From Bacteroidota bacterium (lineage in GTDB: Bacteria > Bacteroidota > Bacteroidia > Bacteroidales > Lentimicrobiaceae), in the NCBI GenBank assembly GCA_023417935.1, contig JAEZDY010000036.1:76332-140331 (forward strand): a stretch of 64,000 nucleotides of DNA, read 5' to 3'. The translations under genes and the position numbers were made by a program. Every line of letters starts with the position of its first letter. Within the stretch, counting starts at the first letter, position 1. Below the pieces are notes generated by a model. It ran no database searches, was not told where the DNA came from, and saw nothing but the letters and a program-made list of their open reading frames with translations. Shown here in pieces: positions 51,836-61,234 of this stretch.

Positions 51836-53673
51836 CAGATTGTAGTCGTTAACGGACCCTGCAAATCATTCACTGATAACTGCGTGGCATGGGTTACTGC
51901 GTAGCAATCACCATCACTGCCGCTAATCATGCAGTAAAACTGATTGCCGTTCATTGCCGATGTTACATTTAAAATACTGAGGGTACCCGTATTGGCACCG
52001 CTGTATGTTGTACCGTCGGTTAACGGCTCCCACGCACCGTTCACCAGCATGAACCATTGATATTGCAGTGGTTCTGTGGCATTGATCAGTTCAACTGTGA
52101 ATACCGTCATCGAACCTTCACAGGTTTCCTGCGAAAGCGGTTGCCCGATAATTAAAGGCATTTCGGCAATAGCCCCATCGCAATTATGCACATGAGGCGT
52201 AGCAGGTAAGGTACCGGCAGTTGTAACCGTTGTGGTAGGCTCCCACTCGAGGTATGACGAATTGGGCTGCGGACTGCATATACCCGGTTTCCGCACCAGC
52301 GATCTGTTGCTGTACCAATCGTCGGCCGTTTGATCCCTCACAATGCCGTCAATCCGGGTTTCACCGTTATACAATGCCGCCCCATCGCGCCACTGCCCGT
52401 TCCAGTAATAACAGGCACCGTTCACACCGCTGTTTGTGAACCATTCAGGGCTAGTGAAATCATGCGTTACCGACTGCGCGCCCGAATACCCGCAGGTTAA
52501 CGCCTGGTAAGCATTAATGGTGCCATGTAGGTTCCAGCACATCACCCACTCGCTGCAGGGCGCATCAACCACATTGTTCGGTATGGCCCGCACACTCCAT
52601 CCCGTAAGGTCAACAGGCGTATCCGTGGGGTTATAGATCTCAATAAACCTGTCGGTTTCAAAGCCCGTTTGCGGATCGCACAGCTCTGATATCATAAGCC
52701 CCTGTGCCAATGGGCAGTTATTCCGTAAAACCACAAAATCATTCGCACTCAAAACAGCACATCCGGCAAGGCATCGCACCCTCCCGGTAGCAGCCCCGTT
52801 TGGAACCAAAGCCCTTATGGTATCATGGCTGATGCCGGTGAACTCCGCAGGCGTGCCGTTGAAGTAAACCGCCGTTACTTCATCAAGGTTGCTTCCGCAG
52901 ATGTGCACCAACGTGTTCACCGGTCCTGTGGCCGGACTTAGTGAAGTAATTGCCAACGGACAAGCATCCGATGCGATAAAAGAGAAATCATCAATAGCCA
53001 GTCCATCGTCAGAATAATCGGCATTAAAGTCGAGCCACCGCACCCAGAAAGAGGCCCCATTCACTATGCTAAGCCCTGTGATCTCGGCGATTAAAGTGGT
53101 TCTGTTTGCAGGGTCATTGCCATCGAGCGCTGTCGCGGAAGGGCTTGCTGTAACGGGACTAACAAAGTCGAGCGCATCAAAATCAACCCACCCGATAGTG
53201 CCATGCAAATAAGTGGCCGTAGTGCTGTATTGGAAATCCATCCTGTCATTACTGGTGGTGTTTCCTATGCGCCACTGCTCACCGGTATATTCAATAATAA
53301 AGCGGGTGATCACCCCACCGGTGTTGTTTATGAACTTTGCACCGATGATGGTGTTCACAGTTCCGGTTCTGATAGAGCCAAAAGCCCTGTCAACTGAACC
53401 GGTAGTGCCGAAACTATAAGTATTTCCTGAATTGATGCTACCGTCACTAGCCACATAAGTAGTTGCACTTCCACCGGTTTCATTAAACGACCACCCCAGT
53501 GGTACATTACTGGCAGTACCTATATTGCTCAGCGTGTTGAAATTCTGGTAATAGGGCGACTGGTATGCAGTGATGCTGATCTGTGATTTCAGCGCCTGAC
53601 CGGTAAATACCAGCAGGAACACTACGCACAGCCATTTTATGCTTAAACAGTTAACAGGCAAACTAATCCTCAC
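51826..53673 (-). CDS. Secreted lamin-tail/Ig-like protein without T9SS domain
   Basis: 615 residues. After a signal peptide (WLCVVFLLVFTGQALKSQ) comes a jelly-roll-like region of about 210 residues (NFNTLSNIGTASNVPLGWSF to DFSFIASDACP). An IPT/TIG domain follows (ITSLSPATGPVNTLVHICGS), then a lamin-tail domain (DRFIEIYNPTDTPVDLTGWS) with four cysteines. The last domain is Ig-like (ETCEGSMTVFTVELINA to QFYCMISGSDGDC). The chain ends PLTTTIWHH with no T9SS domain. First gene of the three-gene set; lamin-tail domains are common in secreted bacterial nucleases and adhesins, but no nuclease motif is seen. Confidence 0.82.
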   Translation of the reverse strand: MRISLPVNCLSIKWLCVVFLLVFTGQALKSQISITAYQSPYYQNFNTLSNIGTASNVPLGWSFNETGGSATTYVASDGSINSGNTYSFGTTGSVDRAFGSIRTGTVNTIIGAKFINNTGGVITRFIIEYTGEQWRIGNTTSNDRMDFQYSTTATYLHGTIGWVDFDALDFVSPVTASPSATALDGNDPANRTTLIAEITGLSIVNGASFWVRWLDFNADYSDDGLAIDDFSFIASDACPLAITSLSPATGPVNTLVHICGSNLDEVTAVYFNGTPAEFTGISHDTIRALVPNGAATGRVRCLAGCAVLSANDFVVLRNNCPLAQGLMISELCDPQTGFETDRFIEIYNPTDTPVDLTGWSVRAIPNNVVDAPCSEWVMCWNLHGTINAYQALTCGYSGAQSVTHDFTSPEWFTNSGVNGACYYWNGQWRDGAALYNGETRIDGIVRDQTADDWYSNRSLVRKPGICSPQPNSSYLEWEPTTTVTTAGTLPATPHVHNCDGAIAEMPLIIGQPLSQETCEGSMTVFTVELINATEPLQYQWFMLVNGAWEPLTDGTTYSGANTGTLSILNVTSAMNGNQFYCMISGSDGDCYAVTHATQLSVNDLQGPLTTTIWHH

Positions 53674-53944
53674 AATCCAGAAGTAGTATTTTATAGTTAT
53701 GAACCTTAAAAGGTTTTCTTAATTCAAATTTATGGAATGTTTTTAATATAAAGCAAATTAATGTTATTTATTTGTGGAAGGCCTGTCGAATATATCTGCA
53801 CTGGTGATGTGATAAATGGTATCACCGGTGCTCCATAATCCCTTCACCCCACGACCCCTCTCTCTCGTCTTTTGGAACGCGGAGATTGGGAGGCGTTGAT
53901 AATTATTTTCAGATAAAGTATGTTAAACTTAAGGTCATATTTCA

Positions 53945-54048
53945 CTTAACATCCGTTCAGCATCCGTTTAACATCTGTATAACATTGATCATAGCCAAGT
54001 TTAATGGATGCTAGACCATTGTTGAACGGATGCTGAACGGATGTTAAG
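53945..54048. repeat. 29-base near-perfect inverted repeat with 46-base loop
   Basis: Arm 53945-53973 and arm 54020-54048 are complementary at 28 of 29 positions, the odd one being a G/T wobble. Each arm is itself built from a 10-12-base unit containing ATCCGTT. It lies downstream of the papain-like protease gene in its direction of transcription. Confidence 0.85.
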
Positions 54049-54146
54049 CCAAATAAATTAGTAATGAAAACGGGGTGGCCGTGCATATTGTATATGCTCA
54101 GCACTGCCCTGCCGGCCAGTGCAGTGTAACAGGCAACAGTGATTTT
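54048..54146 (-). pseudogene. Remnant of a T9SS sorting domain, duplicated from the protease gene
   Basis: The minus strand reads KITVACYTALAGRAVLSIYN and then MHGHPVFI in frame. This matches ITVTCYTALPGKAVLSIYN, MHGHTVYT in the C-terminus of the adjacent protease (coded near 54295-54385). There is no start, signal peptide or complete domain. It is a partial duplication that has begun to diverge. Confidence 0.8.
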
Positions 54147-54170
54147 ATAACAGTTGAGTCATCTGGTATT

Positions 54171-57100
54171 CTACATCTTCTCCATCTTCCTAACCACAAC
54201 CCCCTGTTCCGTTTCAAGCCTTACAATAAACAATCCGGGCTTTAAAGCACCAAGGTTCGGTTTCAGGGTGTAAGTGCCATCAGCTTCAGTAATAAACTGA
54301 TAAGTGTAAACGGTATGGCCGTGCATATTGTAAATGCTTAACACCGCCTTGCCGGGCAGGGCCGTATAACAGGTAACGGTGATTTCACCGCTGCCGGGGT
54401 TGGGGTATAGGTTGAGGTGCAGGTTGCTATAAAATGATTGGCCGGCTGAAATGGTGCCGTTGAGGGGTGGGAATACGATGTAGTCAAGCCACGCACAGTC
54501 CTGCCCATGGGAGCCATAGTAGTTTTTGGCATAAGTCCATTTAAATTTCGTTGGGCCGGCAGGTACAGCAAAGGCAGCACGCTGCCACCCGGTGTTGCCG
54601 CTCCATCTTCCTTTTTCTGTAAAGTCAGCAAAGAAAAGCAAAACATCCCTGTCGGCCTGTGAATCAACTTTATACCAGAAAGAAATTGAGTCAGCAAAAT
54701 CAACGTCCCAGTACTTCACCAGTATAGAAGCTTGATCATGCCCTATTTTACCTGAACGGATACTGTAATCTCCCTGCATGGCAGTGCCTTCTTCAATATA
54801 CCATGGGGCGTTGCCTGCAAAGTCCCAGTCCAGCCATTGCAGGTCATTAGCTTCAAAGGTTTCAGCAACAATGCCTGCCCGGAACGTTACAGTAGTTGTA
54901 TCAGTATAACCATTGTGCCCGTTAAGCGTATGGTTAAGCAGAATGGTGTGGCCGACGGGTACATCGGGCGACAGGCTGATAAGGTAGTCAGCAGTCCATA
55001 CCTCGTTGGGCAGCAGGGTGTCGTTACCGGCGGTGTTGGTGAGTATGGAAACGTAAGGATCAACTGATTGCAGCAGGGTAGTTGCATTTATAAGCTCAGC
55101 ACCCCCGGTATTGACCAGGGTAACCTGCAGGTCAAGCTGTTCACCCGGTTCGGGGTACTGGTTGTTATTGTCAGTAACGGCCCACCCTTTAACAGGGGTA
55201 ACAGGACTGAAGCCCGTGAGGTTAAGGTTACGTTGCCATGCGCCCTGAGGGGCGGTTGCCTGCATAGTCATAAGCGACTGGTGAATATTCGGCAGGTTAG
55301 TGCCCGCGGTAAACTCAAAGGCATTCATGGTAAACACATGCCCCGGCAGCAGCGCGGGCATTTGGGCGATGCTATCAGTAAACGTATAATAAGGGTCAGA
55401 ATTTCCCAGCGTTATAGTGAGGGGACCTACCGCGAAGTTGTTATGGTTGGCAACGGTGAGGAGCGTGGTTACGCCCTCGCCGAATTCAATCTTTTGGTCA
55501 TCGTCAGTAAGGAACATACACTCCATTTGGAGTCCGGTTGATGTAAGCTGGAAATTACGGGAGGCGCGGATATTGTTTTGATCGCTTACACTTACAGTGA
55601 GCTGGTTGCCTGTTACAGGATGGTAGCACTGGCCGGTAAGTAACCCATCGGTTGAAAGTGTGAGACCGGAGGCCAGGCTATTGTGAGGCGTATAGGTAAT
55701 AAGCTTTCCCTGTTCAGGCACGAAATTGCCCTGGTAGCTCACAATTTCATAGTTTTCGCCATCGCCCCCTGAAATTCCGGCATACCTTTCAACCCAGCCG
55801 GGCAGGATGCAGTCGGCATAATTGATTTCAATTTTACCATCGGCGTAAAGCCTCACCATGCCATTGAACATGGCACCGGGGGTTTCATAAACGGAGGTGC
55901 GCCAGCGGAAGGTAACATGATCATTGGTTTCCTCATACCATATACCATCGGCCGAAGAGCCAATAACAAAAGGATTGCACAGGGCAGGTGCTATCATGGG
56001 GTTTTCAATAAAGTAAGTGCGCCCTTCAATATAATAAGGCCAGGGCACATCAGTATCAAGAAACGAAAGGAAACCATCAACAGTGGCATACACCTCATTA
56101 TATTCCCTGCCGTAAAAAGAAAACGGGAACGGTAGCACTACGCGGGTGCGGCCGTTGAACACGGATGAGAGTGATAGTTTAGTTTCATTGGTGGTGGTAA
56201 GTGCGGCGGTAGTATCATGCCGGGTATAGCCATCAACCATATGCCACCGGTAAGGAGGTGTGCCGCCGATAGCCTGAAGCTGGTGCGAATAATCCTCATA
56301 AAGCGGTAACGCGGGAAGTGTGTTGGTAGATACCTCCACCGGGTAATAGGCATTATTGGCATTTGCAGATACTGTTGTTACACCGTTGTTCACCATGGGC
56401 AGGTTGTTAACAGTGGTGAGAATTTCCAATACACCGTAGGTATAATCAATAAGGGAGAAACTATGGATAGTACCGGTTGCTTCGCCGGCAGGATCATCTT
56501 CCTGCACCATGATAAAATACCTGGCTTCTTCACCCGGTGCTACATGATTCAGCAGCAGGTTAAGATCGAGACCTATTTCAATGGAATCACCTTCATTACC
56601 TTCCATGCCAAGGCAACCACCCTGGAAATCGAATAAAGGGTAGTGGATGATAAATTCAGGTTCAGTGGCATCAGGATCAGTTGAAACGCCGGCAGTGATT
56701 TTGAGTTTATTACGGCAGGTATGTGAAATGCTAAGCTTTGCCGTGAGCAGTGGTTCATAGGCTTCCTTAGCATCAATTACCACCACGCTGTTGTTCCATA
56801 TACCACCATAGCCAAACTCATCAGCCACTGTTTTGTACATCATATAGGCAAATCCATTGGTGCCCCAATACTGGCCGTATGAATTCACCATCTTAAAGCC
56901 GCCTATCTCCCAATCGCGCACATTTACCAGTCCGTCGCCATTAATATCCACGTTGTTGGTGAACAGCCCATCCTCATTGTAATCAAACCTGATAGAGTCG
57001 TTGTAACCAACTATGGTCATGGAGTGATTAGCGGTAGAGCCCCAGTTGATAACAACAGTTTTTCCGGCTTCAGGTGTACCTGCGGGTAGCAGAGGAAGTT

Positions 57101-57737
57101 GAAAATCAACTTCGGCATAAAAACAGCCGATGCCACCGTACTGTGATCCATTGCCATGATCGTAAATCCAGTTCTTAAGCGTTTGAATGCCCTCTTCAGT
57201 GCCCACTTTAACTGAATAAACCTCAGCAACACGGTTATGCATGGCATTATAATACTGATCATAACCGCTCATCCATCGGGTTTCACCGCCTTCAGCCATA
57301 CCTCCATATTCAGCAATGGTGGGACAACCCACACGCTTCAGTATTTCATAAGTTTCATAATAACTAACGCCTACCTCTTCACCGCCATTAATGAAATTAT
57401 ACGCGAAATGAGTGGTATACTGGTTTTCAGGCACATCGGCAGACAGATTGCGAATACAATTCATCTCATAGGTAAACACATATCCGATACTGGCCGCTTG
57501 TCCGCACTCATAAGTGTACTGCTGCAATACAGGCCTCAGAAACGGCAGGGTGGAATTATCAACCACGGGGGGCAATAACCGCCGTGAAGCTTCCGCACTT
57601 AGCTTTAACTCAGGCAAAGCCGACAGTTTCAATGAATCATAACTACTCATAGGCGCACTTTTGAAAACTGTGGGCTGTTGAGCATTAATACATGTAATTG
57701 TGATTAGAGCGATAAAAACCAGTAGTAGCTTTTTCAT
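54171..57737 (-). CDS. Papain-like (C1) secreted protease with T9SS type A domain
   Basis: 1188 residues. The signal peptide is KLLLVFIALITITCINAQ. The catalytic domain shows papain spacing: Gln72 and Cys78 (QQYTYECGQAAS), His238 (TANHSMTIVGYND) and Asn285 (FKMVNSYGQYWGTNGFAYMM). Between His and Asn a calcium-loop segment is inserted: FDYNEDGLF and DINGDGLVNVRDWE, like an EF-hand/dockerin repeat. The middle has a beta-sandwich (ATVDGFLSF, YPLFDFQGGC) and CARDB-like regions, then a jelly-roll module near 1010-1100 (ISFWYKVDSQAD). A type A sorting domain ends the chain (LNLYPNPGSGEITVTCYTAL). Probably a surface or released protease; inactivity cannot be excluded. Confidence 0.87.
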   Translation of the reverse strand: MKKLLLVFIALITITCINAQQPTVFKSAPMSSYDSLKLSALPELKLSAEASRRLLPPVVDNSTLPFLRPVLQQYTYECGQAASIGYVFTYEMNCIRNLSADVPENQYTTHFAYNFINGGEEVGVSYYETYEILKRVGCPTIAEYGGMAEGGETRWMSGYDQYYNAMHNRVAEVYSVKVGTEEGIQTLKNWIYDHGNGSQYGGIGCFYAEVDFQLPLLPAGTPEAGKTVVINWGSTANHSMTIVGYNDSIRFDYNEDGLFTNNVDINGDGLVNVRDWEIGGFKMVNSYGQYWGTNGFAYMMYKTVADEFGYGGIWNNSVVVIDAKEAYEPLLTAKLSISHTCRNKLKITAGVSTDPDATEPEFIIHYPLFDFQGGCLGMEGNEGDSIEIGLDLNLLLNHVAPGEEARYFIMVQEDDPAGEATGTIHSFSLIDYTYGVLEILTTVNNLPMVNNGVTTVSANANNAYYPVEVSTNTLPALPLYEDYSHQLQAIGGTPPYRWHMVDGYTRHDTTAALTTTNETKLSLSSVFNGRTRVVLPFPFSFYGREYNEVYATVDGFLSFLDTDVPWPYYIEGRTYFIENPMIAPALCNPFVIGSSADGIWYEETNDHVTFRWRTSVYETPGAMFNGMVRLYADGKIEINYADCILPGWVERYAGISGGDGENYEIVSYQGNFVPEQGKLITYTPHNSLASGLTLSTDGLLTGQCYHPVTGNQLTVSVSDQNNIRASRNFQLTSTGLQMECMFLTDDDQKIEFGEGVTTLLTVANHNNFAVGPLTITLGNSDPYYTFTDSIAQMPALLPGHVFTMNAFEFTAGTNLPNIHQSLMTMQATAPQGAWQRNLNLTGFSPVTPVKGWAVTDNNNQYPEPGEQLDLQVTLVNTGGAELINATTLLQSVDPYVSILTNTAGNDTLLPNEVWTADYLISLSPDVPVGHTILLNHTLNGHNGYTDTTTVTFRAGIVAETFEANDLQWLDWDFAGNAPWYIEEGTAMQGDYSIRSGKIGHDQASILVKYWDVDFADSISFWYKVDSQADRDVLLFFADFTEKGRWSGNTGWQRAAFAVPAGPTKFKWTYAKNYYGSHGQDCAWLDYIVFPPLNGTISAGQSFYSNLHLNLYPNPGSGEITVTCYTALPGKAVLSIYNMHGHTVYTYQFITEADGTYTLKPNLGALKPGLFIVRLETEQGVVVRKMEKM

Positions 57738-57759
57738 AGGATCTAACTAATTAGAATCC

Positions 57760-57791
57760 CAAATATATAAAGTATACATAAAAATAACAAA
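57760..57791 (-). promoter_or_regulatory. Promoter of the papain-like protease gene
   Basis: Minus strand: TTTG at 57791-57788, a 20-base spacer and TATATTTG at 57767-57760. This gives a leader of only about 17 bases. Confidence 0.7.
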
Positions 57792-58030
57792 CCAACCACG
57801 TTAAAAGTAAAGTTTATTCACCCTCTTTCACTAATAGAGGATGTTGTAGGGATCAGGGGTCTATGTTTCTTCGTATAAATAATCAGGCAGAGATGGTGTT
57901 GAACTAGTAATCTAAGTCCTGACTCCTTTAATTATCACCAAACGCTGTAATACTAACGACAGATTAACTATATATGTTGTGGCACGTCAATATATATAGA
58001 TACTTGTATGTGATATATTATTTTAGATTA

Positions 58031-58061
58031 TTTGTATTTTAGAAAACATTTAATATATTTG
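58031..58061 (+). promoter_or_regulatory. Promoter candidate for the subtilisin-like gene
   Basis: TTTG at 58031-58034, a 19-base spacer and TATATTTG at 58054-58061: both boxes match. The implied 5' leader is about 265 bases, which is long, so a closer promoter may also exist. Confidence 0.55.
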
Positions 58062-58333
58062 ACCCACTGGAAGATATTAAACTCTCTTCACTCGCCAATC
58101 TATAACTACTTCATTTACAAACATATCCTCCCTTTTTTAGAAGTGGTTTATTATATATTGCTGTTAATAATCTATTATTTGGAACAGTGTATTTACGCAA
58201 TGTAAAATAAACTGGCAAAAGTAGTTTTAAAAATTATCTTAATTTGAAGTTACATATATACAATAAAGAGTATTAGAAATATACTGAAATAGTTCAGTGT
58301 CTAAATAATCATTATTAACCAAATCAATCAATC

Positions 58334-61234
58334 ATGAAAAAATGCATCTTTTTATTCATCCTGTTGTTCATTTTTATGAGCAATGTAAATTCTCAAATTT
58401 ACCAAGCTGGAAATTATCAAATTTTACTAGAAGATTCAAAGTATTATGACGTAACTGGTGGCACTAAAAAAGTTGAATTTACAACTAATAAATGTATTAT
58501 TAAGCTCGAAGAAGCTCTTTCCACAGCTGAGAGGACATCATTTTCAACAAGGCATGGACTCACCTTGCTCTCAACAACAAAATTAGGTATATCAGTTTAT
58601 GAGATAAGTAGTAGTACAGACCCAATTAATCTTATAACTAATCTTTCTGTCGATTCAGATATCCTGTACTTCGATCTTAACTATTTGTTTGATTACTGCA
58701 CTACAACTCCCTATACTAATGACAGTTATGATATCGTTTGGGCAGAACTTATTAATGATCCCAATTTCTTAATTCCATATGAGACAATTGGTTTATTCGA
58801 TGCATGGAACACAACAACAGGTTTTTCAGATGTCATCATTGGTAACCTGGATAATGGAATATTTCTTAATCATGAAGACTTAGCAGCTGGTCCTGATTCT
58901 TATTCAAATATTTGGACAAATGTGAATGAGATACCTAATAATGGAATAGATGATGATGGTAATGGGTATGTTGACGATTATTACGGTTGGAACTTTGGTT
59001 CTTCAATGTTTGGAAATAATGATATATCACATAACGATCCTGCCGGTTATTATCACGGAACCACTTCAGCAGGCATTATGGTTGCGAAGACAAATAATAG
59101 CATCGGAGGTTTTGGTGTTGCCGGTGGGTGGAATAGTCCGGGCGTCAGAGTAATGACTGTAAAAACAGCAAATAGCGAAGATAAGGTTGAAGTAGCTTTC
59201 CTTACTTTTGCTATTGAATATGCTTGTGAAAATGGTGCTAAAGTTATTAATATGCCTTTTGGTGGCGATGAACCTGTTTCCTCGATTCAAGAGACAATTC
59301 AACATTATTATTCCTTAAATAATGTTATTTTCCTTGCTGCAGCTGGTCATAATACAGGAACCACCTCAAATCCAGGAGTCCTGTTTCCAGCAAATTCAGA
59401 GTATGTAATTGCTGTAAATGGAAGTGAAGTAAGCAGTATAGGTGAAGGTATATGGTATGGTACAAGTGAACCAGATTATTGCGAGCTTCCTCCTAAGTGG
59501 ACAACATTCTATGGCCCAGAAGTTGATATTAGCTCACCGGTTAATCCTTCCATACAATTAACTGTAAAGAAAGACATAAATAATAATTTAATCGGTGGTT
59601 ATCATTTTTTGCATGATATAGGTCCCTGTTACGCAGGCACATCTTGGTCTGTTTCCATTGCAAGTGGTGTTGTTGGTTTGATGTTGTCTGTAGATCCTTG
59701 TTTAACTCCTGATGAGATTAAAGAAATATTACATAACACTGCTGATAAGGTAGGGGGCTATAATTATAATTGGGATCCATCAAATCCTGGCCATTCCTTA
59801 GAAATGGGCTTTGGTAGGATAAATGCTGCTGCAGCAGTTGCTGCTTGTATGCCAGAATTTCCAACTCCAATCACAACTTCTTTAACATGGAATACAAACA
59901 AACGTATAGGCACAGATATCATTATTGAAAGCGGTGGAGAATTAAGGATTAATCCTGGTTCATATATAAGAATGAATCCATATACTAAACTAATTGTAAA
60001 ACCTGGTGGTAGACTAATAATTGATGGCGGTACAATCACCACGACATGTAATAAGATGTGGATTGGTATAGAAGTATGGGGTGATCCATCACTTCCTCAA
60101 ATTCCAAGTTCAAATCAAGGTTTTGTACAAGTTATTAACAATGGCACCATTGAAAATGCTCTATGTGGTATTAAGGTATATCGCCCAGATGATAGAGGCC
60201 TTGATCAAAAACCGGGTGGAATAGCCATGTGTGAAAGTGCTAACTTTCATAATAATAAAACAGCAATAGATATTCGATATCTAAAAGGAGTAAATAATGT
60301 CTCTAGTATAAGTCACTCGACATTCAAAATTGATTACCATTTTTTAGATTGCAAAAAAGGGCTCTGGGGAGCAAAAATGTATCCCTACTTTGATCAGCAT
60401 ATTTATCTTCGAGCGGTATCTGGTGTAGACTTTTACTCGAATGAGTTTGATAACGATTTTGGCTATGGGTCTGATTTTCCATATAAGGGAATTGGAATCA
60501 ATAGTTCGAACAGTAATTTTAATGTTCTACCTTCCTGCACAATGATTCCTTGCGAAGATAATCCAGCTGAAACAAATGAATTTACCGGTCTAGAATATGG
60601 AATCTATGCCGTAAATGATTTAGCTACAGAAAAATTTAGGTCTGAAAATGCCATTTTTTCTACAAGCTATATTGGAATTTATACTGAAAATATCCCTTAC
60701 GCTAAGATCCTGAAAAATAAATTTTATGTACCAGCGAGAAGTACAAACTCATGGGCAGGAGATAGGATTGCTACTGGATTGTATATGGATGCTTCTACAG
60801 GATATCATGTTGAAAGAAATGAATTTCATGGTGGTAGTGTTATTTACGGTAGGTCAAATATTGGAGTCTATGTAAAAAATTCTGGCCCGTCAACCAACTA
60901 TATATATAATAACACATTTGACAGACTTGGGCATGGAAGTATTGCAGAAGGTTATAATTATAATCAAGTTAATACAGTGAGTGGTACTGGTCTATGTTAT
61001 AAGTGTAATGATTTCTATGACAACGGTACTGATTTTGCTACTACTACGACAGAGAAAGAAGAACTTCCTAATGGCATCAAAACATATCAAGGTTACTATG
61101 GAAATGATACATACCTGCAGGAAATGTTTTTAGTCAGCAGCCAAACACCGTTCATATTAATAACCGGGCAGGAGATGTTGAAATGCAGTACTATTATCAT
61201 GGCAAATCCTATACTATTCCGTATATTTGGTTAA
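58334..61234 (+). CDS. Subtilisin-like (S8) protease, N-terminal part; frameshifted
   Basis: 966 residues before a stop. Signal peptide KCIFLFILLFIFMSNVNS, then a propeptide-like region. The S8 catalytic domain has Asp173 (GNLDNGI, where DTG or DSG is usual), the calcium-type NGIDDDGNGYVDDYYGWNF, His241 (HGTTSAGIM) and Ser437 (AGTSWSVSIASG). After about residue 510 a right-handed beta-helix-like region follows with repeated NNGT/ENALCGI-type turns. The last 30-40 residues are out of frame: conserved-looking sequence continues in another frame from about 61108. The true protein is probably about 1378 residues running to 62469. Confidence 0.85.
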   Translation: MKKCIFLFILLFIFMSNVNSQIYQAGNYQILLEDSKYYDVTGGTKKVEFTTNKCIIKLEEALSTAERTSFSTRHGLTLLSTTKLGISVYEISSSTDPINLITNLSVDSDILYFDLNYLFDYCTTTPYTNDSYDIVWAELINDPNFLIPYETIGLFDAWNTTTGFSDVIIGNLDNGIFLNHEDLAAGPDSYSNIWTNVNEIPNNGIDDDGNGYVDDYYGWNFGSSMFGNNDISHNDPAGYYHGTTSAGIMVAKTNNSIGGFGVAGGWNSPGVRVMTVKTANSEDKVEVAFLTFAIEYACENGAKVINMPFGGDEPVSSIQETIQHYYSLNNVIFLAAAGHNTGTTSNPGVLFPANSEYVIAVNGSEVSSIGEGIWYGTSEPDYCELPPKWTTFYGPEVDISSPVNPSIQLTVKKDINNNLIGGYHFLHDIGPCYAGTSWSVSIASGVVGLMLSVDPCLTPDEIKEILHNTADKVGGYNYNWDPSNPGHSLEMGFGRINAAAAVAACMPEFPTPITTSLTWNTNKRIGTDIIIESGGELRINPGSYIRMNPYTKLIVKPGGRLIIDGGTITTTCNKMWIGIEVWGDPSLPQIPSSNQGFVQVINNGTIENALCGIKVYRPDDRGLDQKPGGIAMCESANFHNNKTAIDIRYLKGVNNVSSISHSTFKIDYHFLDCKKGLWGAKMYPYFDQHIYLRAVSGVDFYSNEFDNDFGYGSDFPYKGIGINSSNSNFNVLPSCTMIPCEDNPAETNEFTGLEYGIYAVNDLATEKFRSENAIFSTSYIGIYTENIPYAKILKNKFYVPARSTNSWAGDRIATGLYMDASTGYHVERNEFHGGSVIYGRSNIGVYVKNSGPSTNYIYNNTFDRLGHGSIAEGYNYNQVNTVSGTGLCYKCNDFYDNGTDFATTTTEKEELPNGIKTYQGYYGNDTYLQEMFLVSSQTPFILITGQEMLKCSTIIMANPILFRIFG

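Larger units (their letters stand above)
53674..54170. other. Intergenic region with large inverted repeat and gene remnant
   Basis: No intact gene. 53674-53944 shows nothing definite. A 29-base inverted repeat lies at 53945-54048 and a decayed copy of a T9SS domain at 54048-54146. Confidence 0.7.
57738..58333. other. 596-base divergent intergenic region
   Basis: AT-rich sequence between the two divergent protease genes. It holds a minus-strand promoter at 57760-57791 and a plus-strand promoter at 58031-58061. No gene or RNA was recognised in the rest. Confidence 0.6.

Noticed and set aside
61100..61190. Programmed ribosomal frameshift in the subtilisin-like gene
   Set aside because: No slippery heptamer of the X-XXY-YYZ type is present near the point where the frames exchange; a single-base error or mutation is simpler.
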